Assembly (NCBI GenBank): GCA_001931875.2
Contig: MSJH02000079.1
Span: 1-23,121 of the forward strand
Source of the DNA: Byssochlamys sp. IMV 00236
Taxonomy: Eukaryota > Ascomycota > Eurotiomycetes > Eurotiales > Thermoascaceae
Direction: 5' to 3'
DNA length: 23,121 bases
Shown here one piece after another: positions 1 to 8,819 of this stretch. The notes under the pieces are model-generated. The model did no database searches and was not told where the DNA came from. It was given only the letters and a program-made list of their open reading frames with translations. Positions within the stretch are counted from its first letter, which is position 1; every line of letters starts with the position of its first letter. Position numbers and translations under genes: made by a program.

Positions 1-524
1 TTTCCTGAAAAAAAAAAAAAAAAAAAAAATAGAATAGGGATTACCAAAGCAAATACTGATAAGATGGTCTCCTACAGACGCACCATAGAGATTGTGAGAA
101 TAATAATGTAGTATGTTAGGCACCGTGATAGTATTCGGATCCTACTATTCATTAGTATATACACATATATCTTTCGACACTTACACCTCCCAATGCGAAA
201 CTAACGCCTCTATTTTCATATAGATTTTGTATATTAAGAAACCGTCCTTGAACGCCTTTTGCAGCAAATCCAGCCATGACGCTAGCGGGAGGTGTGTTAA
301 GCAACATACGCATCAATTTAAACAATTTACCTATCTCCCAGTCCTGCTACAATCTTGATATCATCTGGGCGCAAATCATGCACGCTTTGAGCTGGGGTAG
401 ACCTAGGCTTTAGTAAGGGACACCCGATATCTAAGGGAACTGAGATGTTGACGATTGGATCTACTGGTAAGGTTGTCACTAGGGGCAAAAGAAGGATCGA
501 ATATAGATAAGCCAATATGGACAT
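1..524 (-). CDS. GDSL-type phospholipase B-like protein, 5' part (partial)
   Basis: Predicted secreted or membrane-linked lipid esterase; the family removes acyl chains from phospholipids. I place the start at the ATG at 524-522 because it opens directly into a signal-peptide-like stretch (MSILAYLYSILLLPLVTT); an ATG at 704-702 in the same frame would add an unconvincing leader. Exons read 524-331, 281-185, 141-45 and 4-1 (running off the window), with introns of 49, 43 and 40 nt; a TACTAAT branch-like site lies in the second. Seen: LRPDDIKIVAGLGD followed across the first intron by S-V-M-A-G-F, giving the GDS nucleophile block (Ser about residue 65); then NRGVSFALGG, TITVPNIL and GASVGDHLISICF. 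This order is the pattern of phospholipase B1-like GDSL proteins. The catalytic Asp and His block lies beyond the window. Family call is good; exact substrate is unknown. Confidence 0.82.
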
Positions 525-850
525 GAATGATGTAGCAAGTAAAAAGGTGGGCAATATGTCAACGGCAGTTATAAAGCAGTGTATAACGATTGATGGTGTC
601 AGTGGTTCTTTGAGAGAGGAAATGCTGTCTCCTTCTTCTATTTGGTCTAAAGTTGTTGGATCAGAGAATGATGAAAGGAAATACTTTCCCCGAACATAAA
701 ACATGGACAAAGAAGCAAAACAAGTGTAGATGTGTTTTATTTTTCACTTTTTATACACACTTTTTGTTTACTTTGTGATAATGAGACATGTATAACAAAA
801 AGGAGAGTGAGAGAAAGAAATGAAGGACATAAAGGAGAGAGGTGATTAGT
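525..850. other. intergenic region, phospholipase-like promoter / methyltransferase 3' end
   Basis: About 326 bp between the stop of the methyltransferase gene and the chosen start of the phospholipase-like gene, both on the minus strand. It should hold the 3' UTR of the first and the promoter of the second. An open minus-strand stretch continues in frame upstream of 524 (to an ATG at 704-702) but looks non-coding in composition. No other gene is visible. Confidence 0.5.
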
Positions 851-2123
851 CTAAACTGGAAGCAAACGGTATATTTGAACGCCAATTTCTACTGCTATTG
901 ATGGAACCAAGATATCGTCTACGTCTTGGTTCCTATCATATTCTAACAAGGTTACTTGAAACCCATTCGACTCGCATAGATTCCAAAACGTTTGTTCTTC
1001 CTCTTGACTGAACCCACGACGTTTATAGCCAATATAGATACGTGTTGTATCTTTTGATAAATCCACCAACGTTTTCACTAAATCTTGGAAAAAGTGTGCC
1101 TCATAAAGTACGTCAGAAGCAATGATCAAGTCTACCTTTGAGCATTGCTCTGCCTGTTCCTTATTTCCCCACGCCAACTCTCTTGTCTTTAGATCACATC
1201 GTTTTGTCAAGTGCTGATTGACTTTAACGTTTTTATCAATCAGTTTTACTGCTTCTTCCAATTCAGTCATTGTCACTTTTCCTTTTTCAACAGAACAAGA
1301 TCCCATGATACTTGCAGTATACAACCCAAGCAACCCAGTACTATGATGTATAGATATCAGAAAGAAAAAAGAAATGTAGTTCCTCAGCTTACCCTGCACT
1401 CAAGTCTAATATATGTTTACTGCTTAAATATTCTGGATGATATTCGTACATCCTTTTCATCACTTCCAATGTGACCAATGCTGAATCCCATATCTTACCA
1501 GGAATTCCTGTATCCCACATTTCATGAATCGCTACTTGACCATCCGAGAACACACGATATCCGTCATGGACCATCTCCTGGGGATAATTATTCCATAATT
1601 CGAGTGGTAGTGATGTATCGTCATTCTCTGGCTGCCAGTCAGGATCAATCATGATTGGCCCGACTGTTAGAGACTGAATAGTCGTAGCAAACTTACTGTC
1701 TGATTGAATCCTCAAAAACCGCTTCCCGCTCTTGACGTGTTCATGCTTAGGCTGAATACGATAAAGAAATGCTCCTCTACCAGATCTATAAAAGCCAGGG
1801 ATAGGTGCTGGGTCTTTTGCAAGCTGGCCGTTTTGGAAACTGGGTGCAGGGGCAAGCTCGATTTCCCAGTCGTGGTCATTGTTTTCTTCTAGTGGTGTTA
1901 TGCCTGTCTCTGAGGGTGTTTGTAAGCTGCAGGCCACGGCTACTTGACCGTCAGGCTCAATGTCAGATCGTCGAAAGAGACCGAGTTCATTCACAAGCAG
2001 AATGTCAACTCGGTACCATCGGTTGGGTTTGACATGAAAGTCAAGAGGACATCGCAAGTTGATTCGGTATAATGAAAAGTGTTGTTCTAATTTGGCGCGG
2101 AACACTTGATCGGTCAAGCTCAT
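851..2123 (-). CDS. Family-16 (METTL21-like) protein methyltransferase with long N-terminal extension
   Basis: Two exons, 2123-1393 and 1340-851, separated by a 52 nt intron (GTAAGC...CATAG), give about 406 aa. The intron falls inside SAM-binding motif I, and joining the exons restores LDLSAGTGLLG (residues about 239-249). Other signatures are LELWNNYPQEMVHDG, EMWDTGIPGKIWDSA just before the Rossmann core, and IIASDVLYEAHFF (SDVLYE at DNA 1117-1100), the post-motif of Methyltransf_16 proteins (METTL21/VCPKMT-type lysine methyltransferases). I chose the ATG at 2123 over an in-frame ATG at 2174 because the extra 17 residues come from a T-rich leader. Residues 1 to about 190 precede the catalytic domain, are rich in alternating hydrophobic segments and match nothing I recognise; most relatives are about 220-250 aa. 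The substrate cannot be read from the sequence. Confidence 0.82.
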
Positions 2124-2642
2124 GTCAATAAAAATGGAGAGAAAAAAAAAAGGTATATTTTTTTGCAGTCTCATAGTCAGTCATTATTGACGATAATCAT
2201 ATATTGTTGTCTTTTGGAAAAGAATGTAAAGAGTAGATTCATTATTCGGTAAACAGCGGCAGAGGAACTAAAATCCATAGAGTAGATAATGATCCAGTCA
2301 AATAAGGCTATACCACCTTTCTTTTTACCGTTCTCCAATATGATGCAGGTACATTTTTCAATCTTTAGTCTGAAATACAAGAGACAACATTACAAGCAGA
2401 CCTACAACGGCTAGTAAAACACTATGCTTGCGTGTTTTAAATCAAAGTATTAAAAAGACATTGTTTACTTTTAGAGAAAGTAAGATTAAAATAGACAAAC
2501 ACGAGAAATGAAGAATAGAAAGACGCGTTTATTTTACTTTTTATTTTTTTTTTTTTAAAAAAAAAAGTGGCCATAACCAGCGATTATGTATTTGAACCTA
2601 GAAGCCCATAAGAAAATAAACTATCAGGTCTCGAGTTTTTTT
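2124..2642. other. intergenic region with T13A10 tract
   Basis: About 520 bp between two minus-strand genes, so it should carry the 3' UTR of the 2643-3372 gene and the promoter of the methyltransferase. It contains a palindromic run of 13 T followed by 10 A at 2544-2566. Short open frames here have no recognisable content. I see no RNA gene. Confidence 0.5.
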
Positions 2643-3372
2643 TTATACATTATAAAGCAAGGCCTCAATGAAGCTCTTTAATTGAGGAATACTGATGCTC
2701 ACTGGAAGCCTTGGCTTTGGTTCATTTGTGAACTTAAGCACTCCATTATTTTTGGGACTAGAGCAATTACAAATTAGTACAAGAAATAGATTTGACTTCT
2801 TTCTTTGATGTGTACCTATACTTATGAAAGTATGTATTCGACTCTTCATCAGCAAGAAAGGAGGTCAATTTCTCATAAAAATCAGGGCCACTTTCTTCCT
2901 GCTCGTCATGATGAATCTAAGGTAGATAATACGTTAGGAGGTTGAGAAAGCTTTTTTTTTTTGTTGAAAGATAAGTATATAGTATTACTCTTACTTTCTG
3001 CTTCTTCTTATGAGGCTCTTCTGAGCTGATGTTTACTATCAAATCGTCTTCTCCCTGATGTACGTAGTAGTTGCCGATACTGATAGCTGTCTAAAGTATG
3101 TGATGAGGAAATTTTGAAAAAAGGTCATTTTTGTATGAATAAATACACCGTAGATGGCTCAGGGGTTGGGCTTCTGAGTTTGTGTAGTTGCGCGTCAATC
3201 TCCAGTAAAATAGGCTCAGGGATGCCTTTTGAGTGTACTTTTTCAAAGTCAACTTGTACACCGCTGGAGGATCCTTACTGAAACCTTCTTTGAAATGCTT
3301 GCGAAAGTTCTTTAAGGAAACACTACATGCACCAGAAATTAGACTAATACTACGGGCACTACCTCTACCCAT
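2643..3372 (-). CDS. Unrecognised small spliced gene, 5' end uncertain
   Basis: Three successive minus-strand exons are well supported by splice sites: about 3090-2984 (after CTTTAG, before GTAAGAG), 2916-2816 (after CTACCTTAG, before GTACAC) and 2757-2643 (after TACTAAT...CTCTAG). They read TAISIGNYYVHQGEDD..., IHHDEQEESGPDFYEKL... and SPKNNGVLKFTNEPKP...ALLYNV-stop. An upstream exon with donor near 3150 reads VDFEKVHSKGIPEPILLEID. It is in a different frame from the only nearby ATG (3372), so either one more intron lies between about 3335 and 3258 or there is a sequence error. The product is hydrophilic, about 140-170 aa, with an acidic middle and no motif I recognise. No membrane segment is visible. 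The spliced exons are likely; the gene's start and function are unknown. Confidence 0.55.
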
Positions 3373-4194
3373 TACCTATGATGTATACCAACAAAACTTT
3401 CCAATGTGTAGCGCCACACTAAATATGGCTTTATAAAGTTACCGTCTTGGATTGGTTCTTTCAAGAAGAAAAAAGAGAGAAAAAAGAAAGGTTGTTATTT
3501 ATTATTTATTTATGTTGTCAGTTGATCAACAAAGAATCAAGATCAACCACGTGTAATTATGATGAATTCACATTTTATATTAGAGAGAGTGAACTGGACA
3601 GCCTTAGGTTAGGTAGAGACTTTGGTAATGTGAAGTTGTAAAATGATGTCACATGTAGAGCCTAGAAAAAGCGCCCATAGCATTAGCTTATTTTCTGGTG
3701 TATGTAGTGTTCACCAATTCTTTAAAGACCACTTAGAAGCTGGCTTTTCACAGAAGAATTGAATTCTTTTACAAAGACAAAGCAAACTGCCAATCGTTTT
3801 TCAGCTAGCACCATCTATTTTTTTTTTAAAAAATGGTCAAAGTTTACCGATTATTATAAACACTCTCTTTTTTAGACTTTCTTTACCACTTCGTGTTTTC
3901 CTTATTTTAGAATAAAGCATTACGGGAAGAACCCCAAAGTAGGTTAAAGAAGCCTTCTTATTTTAAATCACAAATATTAACATTGTTCAATAAAATTTGC
4001 CAATTATAAGAGATTCTCCTGGATTTTGGTGCAACGAAAAGCGAACTTGACAAATCAGGAAAACCGAAAACAAAGGCTGTGAGGTAATTCGGGTAAATCC
4101 TGTAACAACAATAACACACCATATATGGCATAAATGTGTATATTTGGCCTTTGCCTTTCTTTTATATATTTTTCTTTGCTACAATAATATATCC
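3373..4194. other. divergent intergenic region
   Basis: About 820 bp between a minus-strand gene and the plus-strand Q-rich gene, so probably both promoters. AT-rich, with a T10A6 tract at 3818-3833. Short open frames (for example 3447-3641) have random composition. No RNA gene or mobile element was recognised. Confidence 0.5.
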
Positions 4195-5118
4195 ATGTCC
4201 CAGCCGCAACCGCAACCGCATCAAGCAGGCTCACCTCAACACCAGCAACAGCAACAGCAACAGCAGCAACAACAACAACAACAGCAACCACAGCCACAAC
4301 CTCAACATATACCACAGCAACAATCACAGCCTATGCCACAACAGCCTATGTATGGGATGCCTGAGCCTCAAGGAGGGCTATTCGATATGGTAAAGCGAAA
4401 GTTACGAGAAGCTGCAGGATATGGATATAGAGGTATAGATCCGACTGGTATGGGCAGGTATGGCATGATGCCCACCATGATGCCAGGTGTCATGCCTCCA
4501 TCTATGAATGTAATGCCACATCCAGTAATGAATCCGACGGGCAACATGGGAATGATGGGAATAGGAATGCCAACAGCAGGAGGAGAAGATATGTTACAGC
4601 AGCAAGTAAAACTATTTCAGCAAATGCCACCTCAACAACAACAACAGGCGATGATGATGGCTATGATGCTTATGTCAGGCAACGGAGGAGCCATGGGAGC
4701 ACCAGGAGGATTAATGATGAATAATAACCCATATCAGCAATCAATGATGAACCCTGCTATGCTGAATCAACTACTCATGAGTATGTCTATGCCTTCTAAT
4801 GGTGCCATAGGAACAGCAGCAAATATGATGCAGCAACCAGCAATGATGGTAAATCCTTATCAGCAGATGATGGGCGGTTATCCACCAAACTCTGTATACC
4901 CACCTTCCTCGTTATACCCGTCTAGCTCGATATACCCTCAACAACCACAGATGCAGCAGCCTTTCATGCCTCAGTATCCGAGTACACCGGGCGGTTATCC
5001 TAGTAGTATGTATGATCATTCTAATGGTTATTACTATGGCAGTAGTACACCTTATTATTCCCATACTCCATATTCTGACCCATATGATGTATACTCAGGA
5101 AGGCGAGGATACTTCTAA
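4195..5118 (+). CDS. Q/M/P-rich low-complexity protein, unknown function
   Basis: Intronless frame of 307 codons from the ATG at 4195 (a TTG 51 nt upstream is in frame but would not normally start a fungal protein). Order of content: PQ-rich N-terminus with about 15 consecutive Gln (mixed CAG/CAA, about 4243-4287); a short mixed segment GLFDMVKRKLREAAGYGYRGIDPTG (about residues 61-85), the only part that looks folded; a long Met/Gly/Pro-rich part with MMP and QQQQ clusters; YP repeats (VYPPSS, LYPSSS, IYPQQP); and a Tyr/Ser-rich tail ending SGRRGYF. No signal peptide or membrane segment. Composition resembles prion-like or condensate-forming RNA-associated proteins, but that is inference only. 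Mixed Gln codons argue for selection on the protein rather than recent slippage. I do not recognise a family. Confidence 0.72.
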   Translation: MSQPQPQPHQAGSPQHQQQQQQQQQQQQQQQPQPQPQHIPQQQSQPMPQQPMYGMPEPQGGLFDMVKRKLREAAGYGYRGIDPTGMGRYGMMPTMMPGVMPPSMNVMPHPVMNPTGNMGMMGIGMPTAGGEDMLQQQVKLFQQMPPQQQQQAMMMAMMLMSGNGGAMGAPGGLMMNNNPYQQSMMNPAMLNQLLMSMSMPSNGAIGTAANMMQQPAMMVNPYQQMMGGYPPNSVYPPSSLYPSSSIYPQQPQMQQPFMPQYPSTPGGYPSSMYDHSNGYYYGSSTPYYSHTPYSDPYDVYSGRRGYF

Positions 5119-6070
5119 CATGTACTATAGTTTAGTTATCATTGTAATAAATTGTATATTCATATTATTTTTAAAAAATGGACTCGTATAAACCCTTTCG
5201 AACTGTCTTAGTCTTTTTCTGTAATGGACCTAGTCTTGAGCTGTTCTAACCTTTTGGGATTGTCCTGATCTTTTCTGATAATGATTAGCAGTATCATCTT
5301 AAGATACTAGCTAACCAAAGAGAGCTTTTAAACTGTGTCAATAACAATGCAGCGAGATAGATGGCAGAAAGAATAGAAGACGATGCATAAATCAATACTA
5401 ACACTGTTCTGAGAAAACAATGGCCGACTGTGATCATATGCTCTGCATAGGTCAGGATAAGCCATTATTTGAGGAATCACGGCTTTTTTTGTATTTATTT
5501 CATATCAACACGATATGCAGCTGCGTTCTATGTTAAAAAAGGACTCATTAACATTCAAAATATACACAACCTCAAAAGAGATAATTTCGACGGCGTCAAA
5601 ATGTTGATCATTGTGATAAAACTATCAAGAGAAAATCAAATTACTACAAGTGTTTATAAAGGGAGATATTGACGATAAGTTCAGTAAAAGCTTCTATTAA
5701 TCCAAGCTTATGTCTTTGTTTGGCATTCTTGTAAATGCCTAGTCAAGTTTTGCAAATCATCCCCTTGAAAGTTTGGTTAAGGGGAAGAACACATGTAACT
5801 TGGCTATTTCTTTATCTCACTTTGTAGAATCTACCGTATACTATCCTCTCTGTTTATGATCCATTCATCTCATCATGGCCCTGAAGACAGCTGTGCATAA
5901 AACAGGAATGAAATCATTGCTCAGCTTATTCCTATGAATCTGTAATAACCAATCAGAAAGATGGTATTAGTGTAACATTAACAAACTTGCTTAAAAAGCC
6001 GCCAGTAACTATGTATAGATGCCGTGTATCTTTCTGTCTCTTTCTTTATTTATTCTCCATTCTCATCCTC
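5119..6070. other. intergenic region upstream of VPS1
   Basis: About 950 bp. The left end is the 3' UTR of the Q-rich gene. The right end is the VPS1 promoter: the last 50 bp before the ATG are pyrimidine-rich (TTTCTGTCTCTTTCTTTATT), as often seen at fungal promoters. A 67-codon open frame at 5469-5672 has no recognisable content. No RNA gene was found. Confidence 0.5.
5146..5151 (+). terminator. AATAAA polyadenylation signal
   Basis: A canonical AATAAA 28 nt after the stop codon of the Q-rich gene, in AT-rich sequence; a plausible 3' end signal. Confidence 0.5.
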
Positions 6071-8499
6071 ATGGATTCTCAACTTATTAAAACTGGTAAA
6101 TACAAGACAGAATCCTTAATACAAAGCTAACGCGATTAAAAAAAGTAAACAAGTTACAAGATGCATTCGCCACTGTTGGCGTTCACAACCCCGTAGATTT
6201 GCCTCAGATTGTAGTCATTGGTTCACAATCGAGTGGTAAAAGTTCAGTCTTGGAGAACATTGTTGGCAGAGACTTTTTACCTCGAGGAACAGGCATTGTC
6301 ACTCGTAGACCTTTGGTAAGGGAATTCAGTTGAAAAAAAAAGTTACGACATTGCTGAGCATTTATGTATATGCTAGGTCCTACAACTCATCAACAGAGCT
6401 GCTTCAGAAGCTGACGGTCCAGATAAGCAAGAGTGGGGTGAATTCCTTCATCTTCCTGGACAAAAATTCTATGACTTTGACAAAATCCGTGAAGAAATTG
6501 TAAAGGATACAGAGCTCAAGACAGGCAAAAACCTCGGCATTTCACCTCAGCCCATTAACCTTCGTGTATTCTCTCCCAACGTGCTTACCTTGACCTTGGT
6601 TGATCTTCCAGGTGTAACTAGAGTCCCTGTAGGCGACCAACCCAAAGATATCGAAAAACAAATTCGTGATATGGTTCTCAAATATATCACCAAGCCTAAC
6701 GCTATCATCTTGGCTGTTACTGCTGCGAATGTTGATTTGGCAAACTCAGATGGCTTGAAATTAGCTAGAGAAGTGGATCCTGAAGGTTTAAGAACTATTG
6801 GTGTATTGACAAAGGTCGATTTAATGGATCAAGGCACCGATGTGATCGACATCTTGGCTGGTAGAATCATTCCTCTCAAATTAGGTTATGTCCCTGTTGT
6901 CAACCGTGGACAGCGAGATATTGATTCTAAAAAATCAATCGCAAAGGCTTTGGACGCTGAAAGAGAATTCTTTGAGAATCATCCCTCCTACAAGAGTAAG
7001 GCACAATACTGTGGTACACCATTTTTAGCTCGTAAATTAAACATGGCAAGTACACATAGAATTATAACTTGAGTGATCTTTTACTTATATGCAAAATTAG
7101 ATATTGATGCACCATATTCGCAACAGTCTTCCAGAAATCAAAGCAAAGATCCAATCTGCTTTAGCAAAATACCAACAAGAACTATTTCAATTAGGTGATC
7201 CTTTGAACGATGGATCCAGTTCTGGACAAGCAAACCTTGTGCTAAATATTATTACCGAGTTTTGTACGGAATTTAGAACAATCATTGATGGTACTTCCAA
7301 TGATTTGACCAGCTTTGAACTATCTGGTGGTGCAAGGATCAGCTTTGTCTTTCACGAACTTTATTCCAGTGGCGTCAAGAGCATAGATCCATTAGATCAA
7401 ATCAAGGATGTCGACATTCGTACCATTCTTTATAACTCTTCAGTAAGTTGCTTATATTCTCATAAAGCGTGATGACTCACCAGCATCATCTAGGGTTCAT
7501 CCCCTGCTCTGTTTGTAGCTACAACTGCTTTCGAAGTCATCATAAAGCAACAAATTAAAAGATTAGAAGAGCCAAGTGTGAAGTGTATCAATATGGTGTA
7601 TGATGAACTAGTTCGAATTCTCGGCCAATTATTGAATAAGCAATTCTTCAAGCGTTTCCCTCTCTTAAAAGAAAAGTTTTATCAAGTCGTCCTGTCATTC
7701 TTCAAGAAGGCTGTTTCACCAACAACCAAACTTGTCACTGATCTTGTTTCGTAAGCCTTTTTCAGATTAAAAAGAAAGGAAATAGATTAACCGTTTGTCT
7801 TAGAATGGAAGCCTGCTATATTAACACTGCTCATCCTGACTTTATGAGCGGTCATAAAGCAATTGCTCTCGTCAACGATAAATTACAAGCAAAGACTCAA
7901 CCCAACACTGCAGCCGATAAGCAGCTAACCAACGGCAATCACAAACAAGCATTGGCTCCACTTCAGACAAATGGACATTCTCCCACCAGTGACATGAATG
8001 GATCATTCTTTGGCAGCTTCTTCTCTGGCCCAAAAAAGACGAAAAAATCTGCAGGTGCATTAATGGAAGCTGTAAGTTTCTTTATACACAGCTTGATGGT
8101 TTTATTTACTTTATTCATTTAGCCACCAGCTACTTTAAAAGCTACTGGAGCACTTTCAGAACGTGAATTTATGGAAACTGAAGTTATTAGTAAGTTTTGC
8201 TATAAATGAAAGAAGAGCCCTCTGTCGTTAACCCTATTTTGCTTACAGAACTTTTAATTCAATCTTATTTTGATATCGTCAAGAGAACCATGATCGACAT
8301 GGTTCCCAAGGCAATCATGCTAAAGTTAGTCAGTCATGCTAAAGAAGAGCTTCAACGCGAGCTGCTGTCAGAACTATACAATGCCGATGTATTAAAGGAC
8401 TTATTGCAAGAATCTGAATTTACACAGCAACGAAGAAAGGAATGCAAGAAGATGATCGAGGCATTGCAAAAGGCTGATGAGATCGTTGGATCTGTTTAA
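6071..8499 (+). CDS. VPS1: Vps1-type dynamin-like GTPase
   Basis: Large membrane-fission GTPase of endosome/vacuole traffic and peroxisome division. Eight exons: 6071-6095, 6146-6315, 6377-7045, 7101-7442, 7494-7750, 7804-8071, 8123-8189 and 8249-8499, total 2049 nt, 682 aa, close to yeast Vps1 (about 700). GTPase motifs: P-loop GSQSSGKS (residues 34-41), DLPG (141-144), TKVD (210-213). [29 protein letters not shown] across an intron, and [19 protein letters not shown] are dynamin-family blocks. The variable loop ([21 protein letters not shown]) precedes a GED that ends [12 protein letters not shown]...IVGSV, as in Vps1. There is no PH or proline-rich domain, which separates it from classical dynamin. 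Introns are 50-61 nt; the third begins GCAAGT, a GC-AG type. All junctions keep frame, so the gene looks intact. Confidence 0.95.
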
Positions 8500-8819
8500 G
8501 CAACTATTAGAAAATAACAATAATTGAAAACTGTTACCCCCTTTCGCTTTTTATTAAACTATTTAATAACACTTAAGACTAATTTGTACTGGAATTAGAA
8601 GAAAAATATGCAACATCACATGATTTTGCTGCTTTTTGATGTTTTTTCCGACTCAAACATCGAACCTGCGCGACATGCATTTAGTTCCTGAAAGTACATG
8701 AGCTTTATTTCCTTTCTTTTCAAATATAAACGTTTTTCTTTACTCATCGCATTGAGCATTTCTTTTCTTTACTCATCGTATAAAACATTTTGAAATAATT
8801 TGGTATGTAATGTTTTCTT
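8500..8819. other. intergenic region between VPS1 and the Helitron remnant
   Basis: About 320 bp holding the VPS1 3' UTR (ATTAAA-like sequence near 8553) and probably the left edge of the transposon, which I cannot place exactly. It contains a 29 bp tandem duplication (separate entry). A GGTTCGA-like string on the minus strand near 8660 has no tRNA fold around it. Confidence 0.45.
8735..8778. repeat. 29 bp-spaced direct repeat
   Basis: The 15-mer TTTCTTTACTCATCG occurs at 8735-8749 and again at 8764-8778; the following bases (ATTGAGCATT and TATAAAACATT) are also similar, so it is a short tandem duplication. It sits just left of the first Helitron coding sequence and may be part of the element's 5' terminus. 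Confidence 0.75.

Noticed and set aside
3447..3641. 64-codon plus-strand open frame
   Set aside because: Random-looking, and it lies in the divergent promoter region.
5201..5284. Imperfect direct repeat (GTCTTAGTCTTTTTCTGTAATG versus GTCCTGATCTTTTCTGATAATG)
   Set aside because: Too short and diverged to separate from chance in pyrimidine-rich sequence.
5469..5672. 67-codon plus-strand open frame upstream of VPS1
   Set aside because: Composition is that of AT-rich intergenic sequence, with no splice partners, motif or context.
8640..8690. Possible minus-strand tRNA T-arm (GGTTCGATG)
   Set aside because: No acceptor, D or anticodon arm can be drawn around it.
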